From Nepenthes gracilis (lineage: Eukaryota > Streptophyta > Magnoliopsida > Caryophyllales > Nepenthaceae): a stretch of DNA of 64,000 nucleotides. The position numbers and the translations under genes were made by a program. The notes under the pieces are model-generated. The model was not told the DNA's origin. It worked only from the letters and a program-made list of their open reading frames with translations, and ran no database searches. The stretch spans positions 14,377,597 through 14,441,596 of the forward strand of contig BSYO01000028.1 of NCBI GenBank assembly GCA_033239525.1. The letters are read 5' to 3'. Below are positions 47,201-58,741 of this stretch, in pieces (the stretch's first letter is position 1; the number at the start of each line of letters is the position of its first letter).

Positions 47201-50200
47201 TTTGGAGGACGTACGATATTTGCACAGGGTTCTGTCAATAAGAGTTGCCAGGTAAGGGTCGTTTGATGTTCGTATAAGAGTTGCTCGATTGACGGAGTTC
47301 ATTGAAGAGCTGTGTGAGATTCATGCAAGGTGCATTCGAGCGAAAGCCATTTCCAACGAATCAGAAGCATCTGTGCTTAATAGGCACACAATGAATACCT
47401 TTACGCATTTGAGACAAAATGGGTAGTGCTTGATACGCACTTGAAGGGCGCTTGTACACCAATTCCTGTAAATCTCGCGCCTAAAGGGTGCATGTGCATA
47501 GTTTGTTCAGAGGGCCTCACGCTTAATATGCTCATGATGGGTGTTCTAGTGCTAACACTAGTATAAAATATCTTGATGTAATTTTTAGGATAGATTTGAG
47601 AGCGTTTTCAAACAAGAGTGTCACACAAAGAGGGGAAAGGGAAAAAAAAATAGATGAGAAAAAATTTCAGCATTCGATTGAGATTTGAATTGAATTTCAT
47701 TCTTCTTCAAACTCAGGTATATTACTTTAGTCATAATTCTAGGACATATTATTGATTGGTTGCTCTTATTCTTATTATATTATTTTTTTGTGGGTTATAA
47801 GGTGTATTAAAGGAGTTATATTTAATCATTATTCACTTGAATTGTTGTGAAGTGTTCTCGGAGGGGGTTGTATTTATAATTGGTCACTATTTTATGATAG
47901 ATTTGTTATGAGATTGCCTTGTGCTTTTTTCATAGATTTAGAATGGTTTTTTACATTAAATATTATTATGTAACTTCGTGTACTTGGTTGCGTGCTTTCC
48001 TTGTACTTAAGGGCAAGGTGGTTTATGATTGACGAGGGATTCGGTTTTGTTTTTACTACACCGATTGTATGCATATTTCTGTTGTATCCCAACAGCTAGT
48101 ATTATGTTAACCAAGTTTGAGTCTTCATTGAGAACCTGAATCATGCCAGGGTGGTCACGGGTCTTATTTCCTGGCCAAGGAGTTCCATCTTGCATAGTCC
48201 ATCCTTCTTCCGGTGTTTTCTGAGCCTTCGCAACCAAACCATTTATTCGTACTTTAAACTCCTCGTAATCTCTCTGGAAAACACAAGCACCATCATGAGA
48301 TGACTAGCTTCATATGAATAATACATAGTAATTTCTCCCTCATATTAATTTTCATTTTATGATTCATATATCTAAGATGAGGATGCATACTTTCATTGCT
48401 CTGCGCTCCTTCACAAAAGATGGTTGCACTTTGTCCTTGAGGTAGTCGATCTTTTGAGAGAAGTAAAACTCAGGAGCACGTGGCTCGATAGCAAATTTCT
48501 TGCAGAAAGGTACCCACTTCCTTGCAAACTCAGCCGTTTCAACCATTGTCTCAAAGGTCAGCATGGCTGCACCATCATCAGACACATAGCAAGAGACCTT
48601 ATCAACAGGATAATCCACTGCGAGGATTGAGAGGACAGTATTTGCCGTGATTAGGGGTGGTTCCTTCATTGGATCAACAGTACTCACGAAGAAGTCTACA
48701 GCGGCAAGCTCTGAAGGCTCACCGTCTCTTTCATACCTGATTAGAGCAACGAAAATGACCACATTTCAAGTCAACAGCTTTCTAGATGTTGAAGTTCAAT
48801 GAAGGGATAATAATCTTCACCTAATTTGTATGTCAGAGTCAATACACACCTCAATGATAGCTGATCGAGGAATGTGTCCCTATTTATGGGAGACCATTTA
48901 GGGAATTGATCCAACACCCAAGAAACAGCAAACCATATCTCACAAATGACAGAAGTAAGCCATAGGCCAAAGGCGCTATCAACTGGATTTGTTATCCGGT
49001 AATGAAAGAACAGTGCAAGAATGATTAATCGCACAATGATCACCGTTCTGTATGGGGTGAGTTTTGTTTTTGGAACAGGAATAACCGTCGAAAGTGGCTG
49101 AGTGGGCTCTGGGGACCTGCGAGAAAGATCACCTTGAAACAGTGATTTTTTTCATCTCTACTTTGGGTGTGTAGCAAATCCTAAAACTCCGACGACAAAC
49201 TTCCATATTTATCTATTGATCATGCGCATATAAATGACAGCCCATAATAGCATATATAAGTAGTTTTCTATAACTTTCTCATTGGAAATGATTGATCTGC
49301 AAGCAAAGATCACGTGAATTTGTGCTGGGAGAGATTCACTGAGGTAGTTGACAGATCAAAAAACACAAACATATCCAGACACATATGCCATCTGTTGAAT
49401 ATACATTGACATTATATTTCAACACATACTTCACTTAAGAGGTTAAGATGCCATGCTGTGGAAACTTCGGTCAGATCTGCAACTGTGCATGATTTTGTCA
49501 AATAAATATGGCAATGTAGGTGAATGCCTACCCATTAGCTTTTTCTGCAAATTGAGAGTACCAAAGGGAAAAGGGTGACTTTAAAAATAAAAATTAAAAA
49601 GGACTACAAAAATAGCTTTAAAATTTGTCAGCGGTTCAAAAGTTGTCTTAATTGATCTATACCCACTTTTTTCCCACTCTAATGAGTCAATTAAAACCAC
49701 ATTAACATCATAATAATCAATTGAAGCTTACAGTTTTTCCTCCATCTGCTGCTCGGGCGGGTTTTGAGCTTCTTTCAAAGCCTTAGTAGTATGCCTTTTC
49801 TTATCTTTTTTTTCTCTCCAACTCTGCACCCTATTCTTCCATACAGGGTTTCCAGATTCACCATTTAGTTCTGCAAGCACAGGAAAAAGATGTAGGATGA
49901 ATCTGTTCAACCATATGCATGATGAATTATGTCATTCTTGTTTCTTACCGCTATCTATGGTAGACGCATAGCTGATATTCCTAGCATGAAGCCCAGTATC
50001 CTGTTTCAATCAAGGCCGACAAATTAAAAGGAACAACTATCATCCAAAGATATTTAAAATCTGTCATGCAGTCTACAATCAAATGCATGACACTACATCA
50101 AATTGCAGAAAGCTCAGTTGCATCTATCGTTTACCGGGTTCGGAGCTTATTAATGATGGTATCCCTAAGGTTTCTATTTCGTACCACTTGCTATAGCACT

Positions 50201-51316
50201 AGTTTCATTAAATATGCAGAATTTTTATTTTATGGCTTCCATTCTGCATTATTCATCATTTTTGGACTATCCGGATACTCTACAATGAGCAATTAGTTTG
50301 GGCTTTTCTAACTGACATCTACTAGCCACCGTTCTGCTGTGTGGGCTTCTATTCATTTTATAGTTGTCTCCCTGAATCAGATCTGCTGAATAATGCTGTC
50401 CCAGCAGAATAAAGAAATCTGGTTTGGGTTTTTTCAAATTTTACATCAAAGATGAGAACAATCAAGAGTCGCTCCGACTTTAATTTCATGCCTTTGTAAG
50501 GTTATGTGGGCTCATAATTTGTCCAAAAATGGAACAAGAAATGATTAACGCAGAATTTGTTTCTGTAAGACTATTCATAAAGCTAAACAAGAAAGGCAAA
50601 TAGTCATCTCGAAGATTTTTTATCCACTGAATACGACAATTATTCACATCTTGGCGGCCCAGAAGAAAGCATTATCTGTACCTGAACATTATCAAGGTAA
50701 GCTGCCATGGTGGTTTGCTTATTCAAGGCCTGTCGTCCGGAATCAGCCAATGCCATTTTTTCTGCAAGAGGATAATAAATATTTGATCTTAGATCACAAA
50801 ATGAGCAAAACCAATGATAATTCACGAGGCATAGCGCATGGTACAAGTACAGTGCCCTGGTTGCGAAGCTTCCTTAGGCCATTTACTCCAGAGGAAGGTC
50901 CAAAAAGAGAACATCTCTCATTGTTGGTAATGAGTCAAACTTCTCATATTTCGGGTGTGGGATAGGAGATGAAGACAAGATCGATAGAAACAGAGCCCAT
51001 CTACAAATCAAATTTACGCGGTAATGCCTATATGCTGACATGTCTACCACCAAATCAAAGCACAAATGATTTTAGCCAGCCAATGAACATGAACATCCGA
51101 GTAACTTTAGTTTGGATGAGACGATCGCTTACCACCGTAAGGATTGGCGCAGCCCAAGCAGGCTTTTCTTCCTTGCTTGATCTCAGAATCGATATCGCAA
51201 GCCTTGCAAACGGGCAAGTTGCACTCCGGACAGGCTACAAGCACCTCTCCATTTGAATCAAGCCCCACTGGCTCACCGCAAATGTTGCAATGAGGAACAA
51301 CCTCAGATTCCATCAT
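44241..51316 (-). CDS. CESA8: Cellulose synthase catalytic subunit, CESA8 type (secondary cell wall)
   Basis: 13 exons on the minus strand (high to low): 51,316-51,133; 50,761-50,682; 50,000-49,949; 49,870-49,732; 49,116-48,850; 48,736-48,391; 48,273-48,136; 46,981-46,856; 46,760-46,548; 46,436-46,181; 46,102-45,903; 45,699-45,346; 44,828-44,241. All introns are GT-AG and phases join into 980 codons, the usual family length. The start is ATG-ATG-GAA at 51,316. Product: N-terminal RING-like zinc finger (about residues 10-58, CNICGE...CLGC); two TM helices (about 180-235); the glycosyltransferase-2 loop with DDG (294-296), DCD (461-463), TED (676-678) and QVLRW (716-720); plant-conserved and class-specific regions, the latter with a Cys cluster (CGSCCCCC) of the kind S-acylated in CESAs; then about six C-terminal TM helices. 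It polymerises UDP-glucose into beta-1,4-glucan in the plasma-membrane rosette with CESA4 and CESA7. The CESA8 call rests on the zinc-finger start and the SCISIDC end. No disabling change is seen. Confidence 0.95.
46982..48135 (-). other. Long intron 7 of the cellulose synthase gene
   Basis: At 1,154 bp it is the longest intron. The donor is GTTCTC, weaker than the other donors, and the acceptor is TTTCAAG. Its middle part (about 47,050-48,095) starts TGTTGGTGGG and ends TATCCCAACA, and holds several short direct-repeat-like blocks (gatacgcacttgaagggcgcttg and similar) unlike the other introns. This may be a decayed inserted LTR; no convincing target duplication was found. Confidence 0.5.
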
Positions 51317-51380
51317 CTTGATCACTTATTCGGGGTTGTTCTCTTCTCTCTTTGTACAGAGAAAGGCTAGTTTGTACCTC

Positions 51381-51390
51381 TATTTTATAT
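51381..51390 (-). promoter_or_regulatory. Probable TATA box of the cellulose synthase gene
   Basis: Minus-strand ATATAAAATA, 65 bp before the ATG. This implies a short 5' UTR of about 40 nt. No other TATA is nearer. Confidence 0.5.
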
Positions 51391-51453
51391 GGATTCTGGG
51401 TGAATTTTTTTTGTTTTTGATTTTTAAATGGCGAATAGGAGGTTGAGGGTTGA

Positions 51454-51460
51454 GTTTGGT
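51454..51460 (-). promoter_or_regulatory. MYB46-type (SMRE) motif upstream of the cellulose synthase gene
   Basis: Minus-strand ACCAAAC fits ACC(A/T)A(A/C)(T/C), the secondary-wall MYB-responsive element, 64 bp upstream of the TATA box. A second match, ACCAACC, is at 52,079-52,085. A 7-bp degenerate motif can occur by chance, but direct MYB46 control of secondary-wall CESA genes is established. Confidence 0.45.
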
Positions 51461-53228
51461 GGGACGGTGAGACGCAACGTCTCTATTTTTCTTCTTTCTG
51501 AAGGTCTGAAAAAATTGCGGAAGTTATAAGCAAAGGCTATAGTTGAGCAGGACACATCCTTAACTAATTAAGGCTGTGAAAAGATAGCTTAGTTCTAGCT
51601 GCTGTTACAATATCTAGTTCAAATTGTAAGTAATTTGATGTTCATTTTAATGACTTGCTGTTTCTTTGGGTTTTAAGCTTACTTTAAAGTTTGCCCGTGC
51701 TCTGCTGCATGTTAGATAACTAAAAATCTTCTTCAAGAAAAGATTTTATCTCTATATCTCCTAAGTGTGCATTTAAAATTAGAGATTTTGCACTGTGTTT
51801 CTCCAAGTATAACTCAACAATTAGGAAGAAGAGTGACCCTTTATAAATAAGTAAAACAAGTTAATAGAATACATTTTTTATGGGTAAAAATAAGGTATTG
51901 TTGAAATCTATATTACTTATATTGTACAAGAATTTATATTTTAAATATTGATATAAGAGCCAAAATGAATTATTTCATCTTTCTCACTAAAATATAACCA
52001 TTGTCACAGGTTTTTTGTTTGCCCAAACTTAAGTTTTGATGCGTATCTCGGATATGTATGGTCATCCAAATAGAATCGGGTTGGTCATTCAAACTATTTA
52101 ATTTGAATACTACACACTACAACAATTAAAGAGGGGTCAAGGGATTTTGGATTCACTTCTTAAAATATCCTTCAACGCTTAAATTATAAATCTTTTTAGA
52201 AAAAAATAATTATGAGAGGTTAAGGTTTAAAGTAATAGGGTAAGAAATGGAGGACTTGGTTTTAAGATACTCAGAATACACATATGTATAGAAAATTAAA
52301 ACTCTACACTTATGATCTTTATGAGTGATTTGGATTTTCTCCATTTGTTTAAGGAAAATAGGCTTATCTATAACATTACTATCAATTATTATACTCTTTC
52401 TGAAGAGATATGATTGTGCATTAATTGAATATTTATATTAGTTAAAAATTAAATGGTCTAACCGTCTCATAAACTCTAATCTAATGCATATTTGTTAGGT
52501 ATATTAATTGATCACTTGCTCAAACAATTCATTCCTCAATTCATAAATCATTTATCGGAGTTAAATGTTGAGATTCATTAATTGCATAGTCATTTGGAAT
52601 CTCGATTTTTATATTGCCAACAACTCGACCATTTCAATGTTTGGTAGTTCATTCAAATTTTTTTCAGTTTCAAATTTAATAATTAGGTTGATCTATATCT
52701 CCCCATTGGATGATTATTTGTAGGTCTCTTATAGTAACGAATCGGGCTAATCTCATGTTGAATAATACCCAATACTAATTCTCCATACTTAGAGGTTAAA
52801 TTAAAATTTTGAGTATGTTGGAACGAAAATCCAAGTGATGTACTTGAATGTCGTCTGAGTGTTCATTCCTAAGGAAATATTAATAAATACATGTTGATTG
52901 CTTATTGATCTTATCAATCAAAAGTTGATTATTTACTTTATTGGTTAAAATTTTTTAACCATCTGATTGTTTTTCTTAACTTCCAATCTCCCTATTTTGT
53001 GGCTTATTTTTTGCTATAAAAGAAGCTATTTTCATTTGTTTTTCAACCAAATCCTAAATCTTAATATTTAATGGAGCATCATTCAATTTTAACCAAACCT
53101 CCGATCTTAACATCTTATAGAGTTTTCATTCAAAGAATTTGAAGAGAAAGCACTCTTGGGTGCTTTTGTATTCTTCGAGGATATATTCTTAATGTTTGTC
53201 TTAGTTACCTTATTTTATACGAGAAATC

Positions 53229-56200
53229 TGTCACATCCCATAATATAACAATTCTAATTAATTATTTTTTATAAAATTAAAATATTAATAAATTTAATAA
53301 TAAATATTGAGCTTCAAAAATTCAGACTTGACTAATCAAATATACAGGACCCGATAATTCAAAACCAGCATAGGATCTCATTAGATAACATTCCAAATAA
53401 TATAAATATAACCTGCTCTATAAATAGTTATAAGAAAAATAATCGAATAATGGAACAACACATCCACAGAATGATATAAAACTATAAGTCCTCAATACAT
53501 GGTCCAAAAGCTAGAATTCAGCCAGATCCAATATTCAAATACATCCCATAACAATCCAAACTAGAGAATTGAAATACAGACAATGCAATCTATACTTAAA
53601 TTGGCATAATACTCATCAGAGTTTGAAGTGTCGCGTCAAATCTCGCCCAACTCTTACAGCAGATCTAAGCCTTTTACTCTGAATGGATAAAATAAAAAAA
53701 TGTGAGTATAAAATTCAGCAAGTATCATCATAAGCATGTATAAAGCAATACATATAAATTAGAGGGACGGTAAAATCACATAAAAAATCATATAAACAAA
53801 TTGCTAGCTTCATAAATCAACTGAAAGTCTAAGGAAATTCTTGTACTCCACCCATCTGTCAAATTCACCCCATCCCATCAAGATGACTCTTGCAACAATT
53901 CACCACCCAGAGCCAAACTTCACATGCATAAACAACGGCTACACTTAGGTCACAACTTCTCGACCATCTATTATCATTATCCGCTATATTTAGGACCTAT
54001 GATTATTTGGCCATTTTTTATCATTATCTAATACATTTTAGGCCTGTAGTTACTTGGCCATTATTTATCAATATCTGCTACATTTAAGTCATCTTTCATC
54101 ATTATCTGCTATATTTTAAGACTGTAGTTACTCGACTATTTTTTTTTATCAATATCCGTTACATTTTAGGCTAACAGCTACTCACTCATCTTTTATCATT
54201 ATTTGCTACATCTTAAGCCTGCAACTATTCAGCCATATTTTATCAACATCCGCTAAATTTTAGTCTTACAACTATTCTGTTATCTTTTATCAATATTCGC
54301 TACATTTTAGACCCGTAATTACTCATCCATCTTTTATAGACCCACTAGGGCCTTGGACCACTAAGGTCTCACATACATATATCGACCCACCAAGGTCTTG
54401 GACCACTACAGTCCCACACGCATATATTGACCCACTAAGGTCTCAGACTACCATGGTCCCACATACAAATATCGACCTACTAGGGCCTAGCCAATATCCA
54501 CTATACAATACTCTTACTTTTGTCCTTTATCACCTCTGCTCCATTGCCTACCTTTCTATCGGCCAAAACCTTTTTCCTCCTTGCGAAATTTTTGACGAAC
54601 ACAATCCAAAGCCACTTCTTCTCGGCCAAACTCTTATACAATGACCTCTGGATACTAGAAAAACCCTCCAAAATACAACACCAAACAAAACATTAAAATC
54701 AACCAATAAATCATACATGCATAGATAGAATAAACAAATAGGAGGTATAAAAATAACATGCATAATGGTAAAATTTTTAAATACTGGTGTAAACACATCG
54801 GATGTTGAATCAGACCAAAGATAAAGATAGAAGATACTTTCCTTGATATTATACCAAATAGATTGAAAAAAAAGATACTCCAAGATACCCAAACCGTACT
54901 TTTCTCTCTCATCTTTGTGCGCACCCTCTCTCTCTCCATGCATAAACGACGGCTACAATTAGGCCACAACTTCTCGGCCATTTATTATCATTATCCACTA
55001 CATTTAGGGTCTGCGATTGCTTAGCCATCTTTTATTATTATCTACTACATTTTAGGCCTGCAATTACTTTACAATTGTTTATCAATATTCACTATATTCT
55101 AGTCCTATAGTTACTTGGTCATCTTTTATCATTATCCGCTATATTTTAGACCTGTAGTTACTCGACTATCTTTTATCAATATCCATTAAATTTTAGGCTT
55201 ACAACTACTCAGTTATTATCTATCATTATTTGCTATATTTTAGGCATATAACTACTCGATCATATTTTATCAATATCTGCTAAATTTTAGGCTTACAATT
55301 ACTTAGCCATTTCTTATTAATATCCGCAACATTTTAGATTAGCAACTACTCAATCAACTATTATAGACCTACCGAGACCTTGGACCACCATGGTTCTACA
55401 CACATATATTAACCCACCAAGGTCTTGGACCACTACAGTTTCACACACATATATCGACCCGCCAAGGTCTCGGACCACCATGGTCCCACATACATATATG
55501 ACCCACTAGGACCTAGCCAACATCCACTATACAATACTCTCACTTTTTCCCTTCATCATCTTTGCTCTACCGCCTACCTCTCTATTGACCAAAATCGTTT
55601 TTCTCCTAGTGAAATTTTTGACCAACACAACCCAAGGCCGCTTCATCTTAGCCAAACTCCTATACAATGACTTCCGAACACTAGGAAAACCTCCAAAATA
55701 CAACACCCAACAAAACCTTCAGATCGACCAATAAATCATATATACATGTACAGAAAAAATAAATATTAGATATAAAAATAATATGTATAATAGTAAAATT
55801 TTTAAAAAGTGGTCTAAACACATCGGATGTTAAATCAAACCAAAGATAGGGATAAAGGATACTTCCTTCGACCTTATACCAAGCAGATTGGAAGAAAGGA
55901 TACTCCGAGACACTTGAACCATGTTTTTCTCTCTCCTCTTCATGTGCACCCTCTCTCTCTCCATGTCGCTGGGCCTTCTTCTCTACTGTGTGCTTCCTTT
56001 TCTTCTCTCCTCTTCCCCTGCATGCGCTGCTCTTCCCTTCTCTTATTCTTCTTCTTCTCTTTCTCTCTTCTCTTCTCTCTTCCTCTCCTCCTCCTTCTTC
56101 TTTCTCCTCTACTTGGCCGCATTGCCTCTCCCTTTTTCTCTCTCTTTCTTTCTCTCTTTTCCCTTTTTCTTTCTTTTTTTTCTTTTTCCCCCAATTTCTA

Positions 56201-56371
56201 CGGCATGCCTTCTTGTTTCCTCATTTTTCTTTTCTTTTTTTTTCCTTTTTTCTTTTATAATCTAAATCGATGCTCAAGCGTCAATCCAACTAATCTAAAT
56301 ATCCTTTAAACATTTACAATATTTAAATAATTATACCCAAAATAAATTAAATAAGCATTTGGAATGTTACA
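53229..56371 (-). repeat. 3' LTR of gypsy B
   Basis: 3,143 bp. The minus strand starts TGTAACATTCC after a purine-rich tract and ends GATGTGACA. It is enlarged by a 1-kb tandem duplication with internal short repeats, and contains a pyrimidine-rich tract (55,925-56,260) equivalent to the purine tract of the gypsy A LTRs. Confidence 0.8.
53925..55965. repeat. 1-kb direct duplication with nested 47-bp and 45-bp subrepeats
   Basis: Copy 1 (53,925 to about 54,940) and copy 2 (about 54,941-55,965) both begin 'tgcataaacaacggctac' or 'tgcataaacgacggctac' and end 'ctctctctctccatg'; the period is 1,014 bp. Each holds about seven or eight units of 47 bp ('atcaatatccgctacatttt' plus 'actactcagccatctttt') and then three to four units of 45 bp (gacccactagggccttgga plus catacatatatc). 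Confidence 0.85.
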
Positions 56372-56412
56372 TTCTTCAATTATAAAAATTTCGTCATCAA
56401 AATTTATGTATC

Positions 56413-58485
56413 TCAATCTTCGAATAGATAAGAAAATTTTTTCCTAATCTCATTCTCGTGCTCACAAGTCGCCTTCTCGAATGAATGAATTTGCGAAAGC
56501 ACTTTAACCAATAGAATCGACTTGTTCCTCAGTAACGGATCCCTCCGACCTAGAATCTGGATGGAAACCTTAATATATGATAAATTCTTATTGATCTCTT
56601 GCGACTCAAACTCAATCACATAAGAGGGATCATATATATATATTCTCAATATTGACATATGGAATACATTATGACAACTTTTTAGACTCGAAAGTAAAGC
56701 CAATTTATAGGTCATCTCTTCAATTTGCTTTAAAATTTTGAAGGGTCTAATGAACCTGGACTTCAATTTGCCATTCATTCCAAACTTCAAAACTTCTTTC
56801 CTTAGAGACACCCTTAGAAACAATGGTCACCCACATCAAATTCCAAATTAGATCTCCTCTTGTCAGCATGACTCTTTATTCCATCCAATATCTCACATTC
56901 CTTTATCATCAAATGAGCCATTAGACCAAAAAACTTTCTACTCAAAGTATTAGCAACAATATTTGCTTTTCCCGATTGATATTGGATCTCATAGTTATAG
57001 TCCTTCAACAGCTCCATCCATCTTTGCTGGCACATGTTTAACTCCTTTTGTGAAAACAGATACTTCAAGCTTTTATAAACGGAGGAAACCATAAATTTTT
57101 CTCCATATAGATAATATTTCCAAACTTTTAGTGCAAATATCACCACCACTAACTTCAAGTCGTGAGTGAGGTAGTTCTACTCATGAATTTTTAATTACCT
57201 TGATCCATCGGCAATCACCCTACCTTGCTACATTAGTATACATCCCAAACCTTTCATGAAAGTATCACAATATATAAAAAAGCCACCCGTTCCATTAGGG
57301 ATTGACAATATAGGTGTTCTCGTCAATCTCCTATTTAATTCCTAGAAGTTGTCCTCACACTTGATATCCCAAACAAACACTGTCTTCTTCTGTGTTAACT
57401 GAGTCAAAGACACTGTAATCCTCAAAAAAGTTTTCACAAACCGTTGATAATATCCAGCCAGACCGAGAAAACTCTGCACATTACCAACATTCGTCAGCCT
57501 CTCCCAATCAGCCACCACTTCCACTTTCTTCGGATCCACCGAGATGCCTCTATTAGAAACGATATGACTCAAAAAGGAAATGTCCTCCAACTAACACTCA
57601 TATTTCTTCAATTTAATATACAGCTGCCTGTCCCTCAAGGTCTGCAACGTAATCCTCAAATGGGCCTCATTCTCCTCGAAGCTTCTCGAATAAATCAGGA
57701 TGTCATCAATAAAGATTATCACAAATTGATCCAGATACGGTTGAAAATCTCTATTCATTAAATTCATAAAGGATGTCAGCACATTTGTCAACTCAAATGA
57801 CATCACTAGGAACTCGTAATGACTGTACCGCATCCTAAAAGCTATTTTGGAAATATCTTCTTGCTTGATCCTCAACTGGTGGTATCTTGAACGTAGATCG
57901 ATCTTTGAGAAGACTTGAACTCCTTGTAGCTAACATACAAATTATTAATTCTCAGAAGGGAATACTTATTTTTAATCGTAATCTTGTTCAACTCCTGATG
58001 ATCTATGCACAGCCTTATTGATCCATCTTTCTTGCTCACAAACAACACAGGAACACCCCACGACAAAACGCTAGGTCGAATAAATTCTTTCTTCAGCAAC
58101 TCTTACAACTGCTGCTTTAATTCTTTCAACTCAGATGGGGCCATTCTATATGAAGTCTTCAAAATCAACATAGATCTAGGTACAACATTGATGAAAAATT
58201 TGATCTCCTAATTCAGAGGTAATCTAGATAATTTCTCTGGAAAGATATTCTCAAACTCATAAATAACAAAATGTCCTCAATGGCCATAATTGACCCCCAA
58301 AAGTGGTCATATATACCAGATAAGATTAACACTCATCTCTCATTAGATGACTAGCATACAATACTAAAATCAACCCTAAAGTTTTCTTACCAACCCTTCC
58401 TTGAAATTCGAATGACTCGTATCCTAAAATACAAAACAATATGGTCTTACTAAAACAATCGATCATAGTTTGATAACATGCTAGC
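56413..58485 (-). pseudogene. gypsy B pol pseudogene (end of protease, RT, RNase H, integrase C-terminus)
   Basis: From high to low coordinates on the minus strand: end of protease (58,485 to about 58,380); RT (58,100-57,340) with [15 protein letters not shown] and an intact [10 protein letters not shown] palm motif near 57,700; RNase H (to about 56,890) with QSGKANIVANTLSRK; then, with no integrase zinc finger or core, SHADKRRSNLEFDVGDH and the integrase C-terminus (56,820-56,413). A one-base deletion near 56,820 shifts the frame within the GDH-F-LRVS segment. Scattered stops occur. RT is better preserved than in gypsy A. Confidence 0.85.
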
Positions 58486-58490
58486 TAATC
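58486..58490. repeat. Target-site duplication taatc (left) of the 58,491 solo LTR
   Basis: taatc at 58,486-58,490 is repeated exactly at 61,007-61,011. Removing the insertion and one copy restores the protease coding sequence. Confidence 0.88.
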
Positions 58491-58676
58491 TATAATATTT
58501 TAGATCCCGATTGAATTATTTTAATATTTATTGTGCTTTTGAGTATCTCGGATGTGGTGAAAATAAATTAAAATATTATAAAATTTTTGGAGACGGTCAG
58601 AATTTCGGAGTGGCGGCCGAGATGCACTCGTCTTTATATTTGGATTTTTAAAATTGAAGATTTTTAAAATAATAAG

Positions 58677-58741
<65 letters not shown>

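Larger units (their letters stand above)
51317..53228. other. Upstream region of the cellulose synthase gene
   Basis: It holds the putative core promoter within about 150 bp of the ATG. From about 51,700 the sequence is AT-rich with no gene or element that I recognise. The left end of a gypsy LTR follows at 53,229. Confidence 0.55.

Noticed and set aside
51317..51325. Start of the cellulose synthase at 51,325
   Set aside because: That codon is GTG. The first ATG in frame is at 51,316 and gives the MMESE start typical of this CESA class.
55827..56309. Ser/Phe/Leu-rich frames on + and Arg/Glu/Lys-rich frame on -
   Set aside because: Translation of a pyrimidine tract in a gypsy LTR. The equivalent frames at 22,353-22,830 and 32,020-32,555 are the same artefact.
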